64,000 nt of DNA from positions 1,758,501-1,822,500 of the forward strand of contig JAGUCH010000007.1 in assembly GCA_019096065.1 (NCBI GenBank), in the 5' to 3' direction. Every line of letters starts with the position of its first letter. Position 1 is the first letter of the stretch. Below the pieces are notes generated by a model. The model searched no databases, was not told where the DNA came from, and worked only from the letters and a program-made list of their open reading frames with translations. This stretch comes from Paracyclopina nana. Taxonomy: Eukaryota; Arthropoda; Copepoda; Cyclopoida; Cyclopettidae. Below, piece by piece: positions 41,401 through 53,400 of this stretch. The translations under genes were made by a program, and so were the position numbers.

Positions 41401-44400
41401 AATGATGGAGTTTGTGTCAAATAGGAGATATTCTTCAAAAACATCAACTGCTGTTGTGGTCAAGTACATCATCAGTCTGAAATTGCTGAAACATTGAGCA
41501 AAAGGCTTCAATATCTTATATCATGTCTTATAATTTACATTTGTGTGTTATTTGAGTACTCATCATCAAAAGAGGTCATCATTAAAGAGGACTTTGAAAT
41601 TTGAAAAGCTTGATGAATGCAAGACTTTTTACAGAGCCCAGCAGAATCATTCAAAATTTGTTTTCCTGCCCTATATACCAAGTTATGGGCACATTTATTT
41701 TCCTTTTTGCTTTTGCAAATCACTGCACCATTTCCTGGTTCAGCAAAGTACCAAGTCTGTAATTGATTTAAAAGTTAGGTAAGTTAAAAAATAATGATCA
41801 TCAAAATATTTACAAGAGCAGAGGTACAGTTTCCAAACTTCTGCTGAGATTCTTGACAATGTAAATCAGCAAAATCTTTCGAGAACAACTTAGATTGCAC
41901 ATGGGACTTGAAGCAATTGAAATATTGCAGCTCTGTCACATTGGGATCACAGCTGCCATCTTCATGGGAATATCTATACTCTTGAGGAATAATGCTGAGA
42001 GCAATTTCAGAGTTACTTATAAACTTCACTTCATAAGGTGAACCTATCCAAGTCATGGTTGAAACTGCTAATTGCTGTCCTTCAGGATGTACAATAGCAA
42101 CAGGCTCAATTGTATCCTGCTAAAATTGATTCATCAAACTAAGTTTGGTTCAAAACAGTACATCCTATTTTCGCTTACCATTCCTTTGGTTGTCACAAAA
42201 GCCAAAGCATCAAGAGAAGTTGCATTATTTACCAGACAGAAATTGAAGCACATGCCTTTATTCAAGGTTGGCATAGGAGTAACTTTTAATATTCCATTTA
42301 TACAGCTAGTAAAATTGGTATAGTCACTTGTATAGCATTCAGAAATGGTTCCATTTATGGAAACATAAGTGTAAGTAACAAGTTCTTTCAGGCTAAAAGT
42401 GGCTTGATTCCATGCTTCTTGTGCCTCATAAATAGAATTGTTAGCAAGTCCCATGTATAAGTTCTTAAAGGCTGACTCATTCTTGATTGGTTGTGTGTTG
42501 CAAATTGTAACAGATGGAAATATTGTTGAATTTTGAATTCTATATGCAGAGATGGTCGCTTTTTTCTTGGATATGAATTTTTCCACCGATTCTTTGACTT
42601 GAAAAATGCAACATAAGCCTAATGACAGTATTAAGGATACCTTAAGAATTGTCCTACTCCTCATTATCAAAGACTTTTTTCAACTCAAGAATGAAATGTT
42701 TGCTGAAAAGGTGGGCTAAATAAATATTGAGTCAAGCTGCATGTAGTTTTTTATTCTAGCTACCAATTTTAAGGCTCAGTTCACCTACAAAATTACGGCC
42801 TAATTTTGAGCAAAATTACATTAATATTTGCTAATTTGAAGTGGAAAGACTCAACTTTTTGACATTTTTTCTTTGAAATTGAACCATTAAACTAAGGCGA
42901 ATCAAAAATATTCAGCCACAAACCCTGCAGTTATCTCTGTTCAGAGCTAAATTATGCCATAATTTCGGCCGTAATTTGTAATTTGTAACAGTAATTTTTT
43001 CAAGTATACCAAAGCTTTAAGCTGTCCCGGAGATTTCTAAACACTTTCAAACAAAATGATATTGTCGTGAAAGTACCCAATAATAGATTAACGCACATCG
43101 TTGGAAACCTCATAGCCTTGCCTGACATTATTTGACTAAAAAAATTTGTCTTTAAAAAATTGGAGAAAATCGAAAATTTCAAGAACATATCATAAAAGAA
43201 TATGCATGCAAAAAGTGCTGGCTATGCACTTGCTAACACCTTCCTAAAGGTCTAGCTTTTATTTAAGCTATGGTACAATGATTTCAGAAAGTCAAAAGCA
43301 CCTAGAAAGAACCCCAGAAAAGAAAAACTTAAGAACAGTCCCAATGAGCCACCAACAGATGAAATGATAGAATTTAAGTCAAACAGCAAATACTCTTCAT
43401 AAACCTCAACATTTGTAGTGGTCAAATACATCATCAGTCTGCAAGTAGGGAAATCAGGTTGATGGTTGTTATATGAAAGCAAATGGCCGTTTTTTACACA
43501 AATGAATCATCAACATTGGATCCGTTATCAACAGATGTCAAAGTTATTGTAGACTTAGTGATGGCAAAATTTTGCACATGACATGGTTTTTTACATGGAT
43601 GGACAGAGTTGCTCAAGATGTGCTTTCCAGCCTGATAAGCTAATTCAAAAGCACATTTGTACTCAAACCCACTTTTGCAAATCTCCACTTCTTTTCTTGG
43701 CTCAGAAAAATACCATGTCTGCAAAGAACTAAGACATAAACAGAACTGGTCTAATGCCCTGTTCATCTACTCTTCCTTTTCGTAACTTTCTTGCCTTACC
43801 CTACGAAAAAAGTTGTGGTAGCTCCGCGAATTTCTATTAGCTGTCGTAGTTTTTAATAGCCGGTGCAGTGTTATGTTGGCGATGCCTCTAGGATTGACTA
43901 AACTAATGCAACTTTTGAAAGAATACTCCCTAATGACCTAGCAGAATGTTTTTACTTGCTGTAAGACTCATTCTTATGTTAGGACAGACTAAAACAACGT
44001 AAGTTTTGAAGGTCAGCGCTTGAACAAAGGCAAAACAAAGTTAGTTTAGTCAACCCTAGCTCGCAAGCGCTTAACTTGACCAACTCGCTTACCCGATTCA
44101 TACGCTAATGACTCGTCAATTTTAGCAATTTTAGCCGCTATAGAATAACGACAAATTTTTGTGAGACTCCTGAAGCTACAACTGAAATAGTCGTTGTAGA
44201 TGAACAGGGCATAAGAGTATCAAAAAGTTACTTGAACTGATGTACAATTTCCAAACTTGTGCCTTGATTCATTACAATGCAAATCGGCAAAATCTTTTGA
44301 GAGCAACCTTGTCTTGACATAGGACTTGAAACAGTTGAAGAACTGAGATTCTGTAACTTGGGGGTCACAGTTACCATCTTCACTGCTGTACCTGTACTCT

Positions 44401-47400
44401 TGAGGCACTATGCTAAGATCTATTTCAGCGTTTTCCTCCAATTTTACTTCAAATGGAGAGCCCCTCCATGTCAAGGTTGAAACTGACAATTGTTGCCCTT
44501 CAGGGTGTATAATAGCTACAGGCTCAATCTTAAAGCCATCCTGTATGACCAAGGGCAAAGGTGTATTAAAAATGTAGCACTTCAACATTTATGCTTACCA
44601 ATTCAGTGTATTTTGAAAAAAACAAAATATCTTGAGACGTCACATTATGAATTAAGTGAAAACTATAGCACATGCCTTTATATAAAGTTGAAATGGGAGT
44701 AACTTCTAAACCAGCATCAATACAACTTTTAAAGCTGGCATATTCAGTTGTGTTGCAAATTATTCTACTTCCATTTATTTTCATAAAAATAACACTAACC
44801 AGTTCACTTAGGCTAAAAGTGCCATCACTCCATGCTTTCTCAGTCTCATCAATGGAATTATTAAGTCCATTGTATAATTTCTTTATAACAGATTCATTCT
44901 TGTATGGATGCTTGTTGCAAATTGTGACTGTGGGAAATGAAGTAGTTGGTTGCTCCCTTGTTGAGGATACTGTTGCTTTCTTCTTAGATATGAACTTGTC
45001 AACTGATTCCTTGACTTGAAAAAAGCAGCACAATCCTAATGCTAGCACTAAGGTCACTTTTAAAACCATCCTGCTGGCATGATCAATTTTGCTTACTAAC
45101 TGTGCAACAAAAAGTTTACTTAAAAGGTGGGCAAACAACGATAATGGAATGTGTGCCAATTAACTTGAAAAACCACGCAACAGTTCAACTAGTCACTCAT
45201 AATAGTTACATATGAGTATAATGAAATTACAATTAGAGGTTGCTTTCTTGAGAAAGCTCTTTTTCAAGGCAACACGCAACGCAAAAAAATGAGTGGATGT
45301 TGGCATAATTTTATGCTAAAAGTTCAATTTTAGGCACCTCATTTGAGAGGGTTCTTCTTCAAGGCAGCGCGCACCGGAAAAAATTAGCTGCTTTCTTTTA
45401 TAAGCTTAAAATAGTTTGAGCTTGGTTTTGGTATGAGATATACTCACAAAAATCCAAGTTGGCCCACACAATTGACCTTCCTGAATGTCTTTGTCCTAAG
45501 GTCATCAAAATAAGGCCGGCCATGAAGGCTATTCAGTATTTATTTTTTGAAGCTCAAATTTGCTGCCATGCATCTATAACCATCTATATGTGTATTTATA
45601 CAGAGTGCCGGATAGTGAAGGCCTAATCAAGGCAAAAAAAGTCGAGCTTCTGAGGCCACCTCAGAGGCCAAAATGAATTCAAAGGCCCTTCTTATTCTAA
45701 GTTGACTCATTCCGCAGCATATAATGGCGTTTATGAAAGGCCGTCAGCCTCTGAAATAGCCAAAAAAAGGCTTGAGGTCATTTTTGCTGCCGAACTCAGT
45801 TGAGTGTGAGCTTGGGATTTAGAATCTATTGAAGTTAGTTAATAGAATTATTTGGAAAGTTACTACTTTTAAAACCAAAATAACGAATGGCTTGTATGAA
45901 TGGCAGGGCCTTTATGTAGTATTATTGTAGCTCTTGCGTGCATTTTTGTGGCACTGTTTCATTAAATCAAAAGCACAGAGAATGCATCCCATGAAAGAAA
46001 AGCTCAAAAATAAACCCATGGAGCCACCAACAGAAGAAATAATTGCATTCAAGTCAAACAGCAAATATTCTTCAAAAACATCAACATTTGTTGTTGTCAA
46101 GTACAACTTTAGCCTGCAAATGGGACATGCATTACTTACTTTTGAAAATATCAACAATACTTACATAAATGTATTTTTGGTAGTGGACCCATCATTGATT
46201 GAATACATGGCTATTGTAGACTGAGAAATGAGGAAATTTTGTTGGTAACAAGGGCTTTTACAATTATGTGCAGAGTTATTCAAAATTTGCTTTCCAGCCT
46301 TATGAGCCACATCATGAGCACACTGATGCTCGTAATCGGCTTTGCAATTCTCCACACCATTTCCTACCTCAGCAAAATACCATGTCTAAAAAATAGCACT
46401 AAACAAGAAAGTCTTATTAATCAGTCAGTTTAATATTTACAAGAAATGAGGTGCAATTCCCAAACCTAGAATGGGGTTGATTGCAATGCAAATCGGCAAA
46501 ATCTTTTGAAAATAACTCTGATTTCACATGGGATTTGAAACAATTGAAGAATTGCAAATCCGTTATTTGGGGATCACAATTACCATCTTCATTGATGTAC
46601 CTAAACTCTTGAGGCACAATACTAAGATCTATTTCAGTTTGTTTCTCCAATTTTACTTCATATGGAGAGTCTCTCCAAGTCAAGGTTGAAATTGACAATT
46701 GTTGCCCTTCAGGATGTAATATTGCAATAGGCTCAATTGTGATGTCATTCTATGGAGAATTAATTTGAGGACACAAAGCATTAATTAAAATCATGCTTAC
46801 AGATTCTTGAAAGGTCACAAAAGTCAGAGAGTCAACAGAAGTAGCATTGTATAAGAATTGAAAACTGTAGCAAATGCCTCTATTTAAAGTTGAAATTGGA
46901 GTTACTTCAAATACACCACTCATACATTTTGTAAAGTTGACATAGTCATTTGTTTTGCAAATTAGCCTAGTACCATTGATAAGCATATCACATATGCTTA
47001 CTATATCACTTAATTTAAAAGTGGCGTCACTCCAAGCTTTCTTAGTTGCATTAATATCTGAGTAAGTTTTCCCATAGTATAAATTCTTTAGAATTGAAAC
47101 ATTTTTGTAGGGCTGCTTGTTACAAATTGTGACTGTGGGAAATGTGGTAGATATTTGTCTTCTAGTCGAAGACACTACTGCTTTTTTCTTTGACATGTAT
47201 TTATCAACGGATTCTTTCACTTGAAATATGCAGCATAAACCTAATGCTAATATTGCAATTGCTTTAAATATGGCTCTAGTAGTCACTAACATGTTCACAA
47301 ACTTACTGAATTCTTCACTATTGACACAGTAAGGGCGGCAAAATGAACACATAACGCACGGTAGTATTTAACTAGCAAACTTTTAACTCTTGCAGGGAAC

Positions 47401-50400
47401 AAATGCATGATCTAAGACTGATTGTGGAAAAGTCCAATAAAGCCATAGAGAGAATTGAAGCTTCCTTGTCTGAAAGGTTGGCAAACTTGGAACGTCAGAA
47501 CAGAGATGGCATGGAAAACAGGATAAAAACAGTTCAAATTAGAGACAGTAATGGAGAGAATAGCCACATTGAAAAGCTTGCTCAACTTGAGCAACTATCA
47601 AAAGTGTATGGTAAGAAACTGTTTTTATAAGTGTGCTTCAGCTTCACTGAGCTGAGAGGCTGCCCTGAGCTGAGTGATTCACTCGAGCTGAGAGGCTGAG
47701 AGTCTACCCTAATCTGAGCGGCTTCCCTGAGCTGATAGGCTCGCCTGTGCTGATCGGTTCTGCTGAGCTGAGAGGCTTAATGGTTCCCCTGTGCTGAGAG
47801 GCTCCCCTGAGCTGAGAGGCTGAGAGTCAACCCTAAGCTGAGCTGAGAGGCTCCCCAGAGCTGAGAGGCTCCCCAGAGCTGAGAGGCTCCCCAGAGCTGA
47901 GAGGCTCCCCAGAGCTGAGAGGCTCCCCAGAGCTGAGAGGCTCCCCAGAGCTGAGAGGCTCCCCAGAGCTGAGAGGCTCCCCAGAGCTGAGAGGCTCCCC
48001 AGAGCTGAGAGGCTCCCCAGAGCTGAGAGGCTCCCCAGAGCTGAGAGGCTCCCCAGAGCTGAGAGGCTCCCCAGAGCTGAGAGGCTCCCCAGAGCTGAGA
48101 GGCTCCCCAGAGCTGAGAGGCTCCCCAGAGCTGAGAGGCTCCCCAGAGCTGAGAGGCTCCCCAGAGCTGAGAGGCTCCCCAGAGCTGAGAGGCTCCCCAG
48201 AGCTGAGAGGCTCCCCAGAGCTGAGAGGCTCCCCAGAGCTGAGAGGCTCCCCAGAGCTGAGAGGCTCCCCAGAGCTGAGAGGCTCCCCAGAGCTGAGAGG
48301 CTCCCCAGAGCTGAGAGGCTCCCCAGAGCTGAGAGGCTCCCCAGAGCTGAGAGGCTCCCCAGAGCTGAGAGGCTCCCTCCCCTGATCTAAGTATTTAGGG
48401 TTCCCTGACCTGAGCTTTGAGGGTTCCCTGAGCTGAGCTTTAAGGTTCCCTGAGCTGATCTAAGATCTAAATAATCTTGGTACTTATCACAACGACTTAT
48501 CAACCATAACTTTGCACATTTCATTGCAGCCCCACGGACATGTCATGATTTAAAACTATTGGGAGTTGACATTTCTGGAGACTATTTCATCGACCCTGAC
48601 GGTCCATTTTATGGAGCAATTCCCATCAAAGTATACTGTGATGTGAAAACTGGTAATTTGTTTTTTTTAACTGGCTTTTTTCTTTTTGTGAAAGCTAGCT
48701 AATGCGATTTCAGTGATGTGGCAATTGGAATTTTTCTATGATTTGGCTCTTTCCAGGGTCTACAAAAGTGACTCATGATTTAGAAGATGAACGAGAAGTA
48801 TCCAAATGCCATGAGCGAGGATGTTATGGTCAACGAATTCAATACTCAATTCCCATGAGTCAAATAGCTGCTCTGTCAAGCCTGTCTAAGCACTGCGAGC
48901 AGCACTTTAGGGTAAGAATGTTCAAGTATTGCATCAGAAAGGCACACAGGCCTGTAAAGAAGCCATATGTATATCAGGCATTACAGTCCACTATCTTGCA
49001 GCATGACTTTATGAGAAATAGGCTGTTTCGTGCAATGAAACTGAACATAAATGCTCAAAAAGCGATTTATAAGAACAGGAATTTAGTGGGTCAAGACAAG
49101 TTTATAAATAGGAGAAAACTGGATGCTACTAGATCTCCCAGTGAGAAGAAGCTGGGGGAAGGGAGTTAAGGCACACAGTGGCTTAATGTAATATTTATCA
49201 ATGAAATGAGGCATTTTTCATTCAAGAATAATAATAATAATTTAAGGGAATCAAATCATGGAAAAATTGAAATTTGGGTGAGGATTGCATCACATTTCAT
49301 AGAAGTGAAGTGTGGACATGGCATGGGTGGAAAAATCAGTAATGTAAGTAGAAATTACTGCAGTGTAGCTGTAAATCGCAGAGCTAGCTGTTGCTTTCTC
49401 CCTGCAGCTGGGCAAGCATAAGTTATAAAGCAAAGCGCGCTCGCGTCTTCCTCCACAACACAATCACAATCGATCCACACCACCATGCGTAAGTGTGTCC
49501 TTAATACAAGGTAAGCCATTTTGCATTTAGCTAGCTAGATGTCCAAGGCAGGGAAGCTGTGCTTTGCCGCCTCGGATAATTTGAGCGGAGTGAACACATT
49601 AAAATACTTGGTCAAAACCGCAAAAGTTTTGAGCAAGGAAGTGGTCAAATAAAAAGCTCACATTTTTAAGGAACAAAATAGTGCACGCACAGTGCAGAGG
49701 AGCTGGTTGGGTAAAAAACACTCCGCTCAAATAATATAATCTATTAATCATACATTTACTTACACCACGTAATTTACAGCAAAAAAATTAGAAAGCCTTT
49801 GAATCAATTTTACAGAAAATCGAGGAAGCAACCTCATTTTACGCAATTTACTGACAGCAAATGTAAAAAAAAACTTGGTTGCCTTTTTTAACATTTTAGG
49901 TAGCATTATTGAGAATTGGAATTATGAGTGAGAAATCTTCACCTAAGGCCAGTGGAATGGCTACTAATGAGGACACTGCAAAATGCTCACCAGAGAAAAA
50001 GGTTGAAATCATGGAAGTGGATGAGCCCATCAAGCTGAAAGCTGAGATGACACTCCTCAATGGCATTACTGTGATTGTTGGATGCATCATTGGTTCTGGA
50101 ATTTTTGTCTCGCCAACTGGAGTCCTAGTGTCCACTGGATCAGTCAACTTGTCTTTGGTAGTCTGGACCATTTGTGGGTTCTTCACCATGATTGGAGCTT
50201 ATTGTTATGCTGAACTTGGTTGCATGATCAGAAAGTCTGGAGCTGATTATGCCTACATCCACATAACTTTTGGACCTTTGGCAGCCTTTGTCAGGCTTTG
50301 GATTGAATGTGTCATTGTCAGACCATGCACTGGAGCCATTCAGGTATAACTTTTTTGTCCCCTATAAGGAAAAGTGGTTAAAACAGTTTTTTTTTCAGTC

Positions 50401-53400
50401 TTTGACATTTGCATTGTACCTGAGCAAGCCCTTTTTCCCAGAATGTGATCCTCCAGAAGATGCTTTAAGGTTGATTGCAGCAGTATGCCTTTGCTTTTTG
50501 TGCTTTGTCAACTGCTTCAGTGTCAAATGGGCGACAATTGTTCAAGACTACTTCACCTATGCCAAAGTCTTTGCTCTCATCATCATCATGGGTACAGGGA
50601 TGTATATGCTTGCCATGGGAAAAACTGGCAACTTCAATTGGAATGGCACTGAAACAGATGTCACTGTTATTGGTAATGTCATTAACAATTGTTGATTAAT
50701 AACTTTGTTTGATATTAAAACCTATAATAGCTGCATCTTTCTACTCTGGTTTGTTTGCCTATACTGGGTGGAATTTTCTCAATTTCATCATAGAAGAGAT
50801 GAAAAATCCAGTCAGGGATTTGCCAAGAGCTATTGCTATTTCATGCAGCCTTTGTCTTGTGATTTATGTTTTCACAATAGTGGCCTTTCATACCATTTTG
50901 GACAAAGCTGAAGTGCTTGGATCAGAGGCTGTTGCGGTCACTTTTGCTAACAGAGTTTATGGCTCATTTGCCTGGATCATTCCCATTTTTGTGGCATGCT
51001 CGACTTTTGGAGCTGTCAATGGAACTTTGCTAACTTCATCTAGGCTCTTTTTTGCCGGGGCTAGGTAAGATCAGAATTGAACAAATTGGTGGCTTTAAAT
51101 ATTTTTTTTTTGCTTTAAAGGGAAGGTCAAATGCCTCAAGCTCTCACTATGATCCAGATCAACAAAGTCACTCCAGTCCCTGCAGTGCTGGTGATCACTT
51201 TTATGTCATTGTGCTACCTCACTTCATCTAACATAATTCAACTGATGAACTATGTTGGCTTTGCTACTTGGCTTGCTATTGGAGTTGCTGTTTTCTGTGT
51301 TATCTACCTGAGGTTCAAGCATCCGGAATGGGAAAGGCCAATCAAGGTAGATTATTCGAAAAAGTTTCGAAAAGGTCTTTGACAAAGTCAACCGATTCCA
51401 AATCCAGAACTGAATTCTGATTGGTGACTCAGTTCCCAACTCACAAATATTCAAGGAATGAATTTCATTTTCAGGTTCATTTGGCGTTTCCCATCATCTA
51501 TGTCATTTTGACAGCTATTATTACCGTGTTGCCAATGCTGTCCAACCCAATTGAAACTGGCATTGGCTTTGCCATGATCATGTCAGCCTTTCCAGTCTAC
51601 TTCTTGTTCATCCGACCGTCCAGCTTTTCCAAGTATTTGGCGAGCCTCTCTGCGTCAGCTTCAATTTTTGTACAAAAGCTTTTCGTAGCTGTTCCAGAAG
51701 CCAAGGAAGATTGAAATATATCAGATTCTATTTCGTTCTCGAATTTGTCTTCACTCTTCATTCTCACCTTGCCAATCTGAGTAGTGAGTATTGTGAGCGC
51801 TAATTCAACAACAACAAAAAATAAACAAATGAACTCGGGCTCAACTCGTTTCTCAGTAAGCTGACTGAAGAAGTAATCAAAACAGTGCGCCCAGATTCGG
51901 CTACTTTTGAGGCTAAATCGGCGACGTATCCACAATATCTGTTTTTGATTATGTATGATATTTGTGTATTTTTAACAATTTTTCAAAAGTTTTTCTGATA
52001 AATAACAGTTTTTTGAGATGAGATTTTATTATGCCAAAAATTGGAATTTTTTCTTTTCATGGCGAAGATCTGGCGGCAGAAGCAATAAATCAAAAATGCT
52101 TAGTCTTGTCTTCTGTATTTTTAAATATGAAAAAAAAATAAGTAAGATAGATTTCCTATGCTGAGAAGGCTTGGAACTTTTCAGACTTGTAAGGATTCAT
52201 AGCATTTATTCAAAATGAAGTCAGTTTTTGCAGGAGCATATGCGCGGTTTTAGCTGTTACACAGAGAGTATATATCATAATACATTGGAGATTTTCTTTA
52301 TATCATTTGTGGATCATGGCATTTTTAAGATCAACAATTTATTGTGATCCTCTTCTGGCTGTAGTGATCTCTTTCCACAATCCGTTTTCCATGTTGAATT
52401 CATAGACATTGTGGTCATTTTGCTCCAAGTTAAACTGAGATAGGGTAGCATTGTTGTAAGCAAAATTGGCCGACTGTGGAGACTCAAATGTGCTGGAGTC
52501 ATCACTCAAAATCAGTGGTTGGCTATCACTTGAAGAGCTGGACACTGAGGTAGCTCTGTTGATATTCACCACAGCAGTGTTGGAATTCCAACTCAAATTG
52601 TAGCTGCCTTCATTCTCAGATCCTAAAATGTAATGAATTTTATTATAGCATAATATTTTGAAATACTAATTTGAATACAATAGTAAGTTTTAAAAAGAGA
52701 TTGTTTTAGTACCTCTTGAGCTGAAGCAAGAAAAGTCAGGCATTCCTCCATAAGAGTCTTGAGAGCAAGAAATGGAAGAGGGGAAAATCATTTTGTAGGA
52801 TGGAGGAACATAGAGGGATTCTCCATTTTCAATGATGATTGCATATCCTGGAGGTGGAGTAGACTCTTCCAAATTTGAAGCTGAGATAGTCTACAAGGAA
52901 AAGTGATGATGAAACTGATTTTTTGAGAGTGTCAGTTTGGGAGCTTACCTCAATGATTTGACTTTGATGATCGAGCTGAAAGTTGTCTCCCTCTTTGTGG
53001 CAAAAAACGTGGTAAGCCACCACTATGATGATCAGATAGAGCAGAATCATGCAGGGTGTCAAAATGCCCACAATCATCCAATGATCCCAAGTGAATTCAA
53101 TGTATCCTCTGTGTTGGAATTTGTAGTTCATTTCTGACTTGGAAGAGTAGTCTTGTTGATCTCCAGGAAATATCTTTTTAAAGCCACTATCTGCAAAAGT
53201 CATGTATTCATTAGAGACGCAAAAGAGCAAAAAAGTTGGTAGTTGACAAACCTGCCATAGCCACTTCAGTGTCTCCTTCTGTCGTGGCAGAAAATAGATC
53301 AGATGTATTGTGAGCCATGACAAATGTATCCATTGTATTTGTCGTATTCACTATTAAGTCCTTCAAGAAATCCATTGCTGAAATTGTGTTACTTTCCATG

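Noticed and set aside
47843-48374. CRISPR-like repeat array
   Set aside because: Units are contiguous without unique spacers, and the sequence is an animal intron; this is a minisatellite.
49909-49923. Upstream extension of LAT to position 49909
   Set aside because: It starts with TTG, not ATG; the first ATG in frame is at 49924. The same applies to apparent TTG starts at 45159, 42670, 55743, 59838 and 62373.
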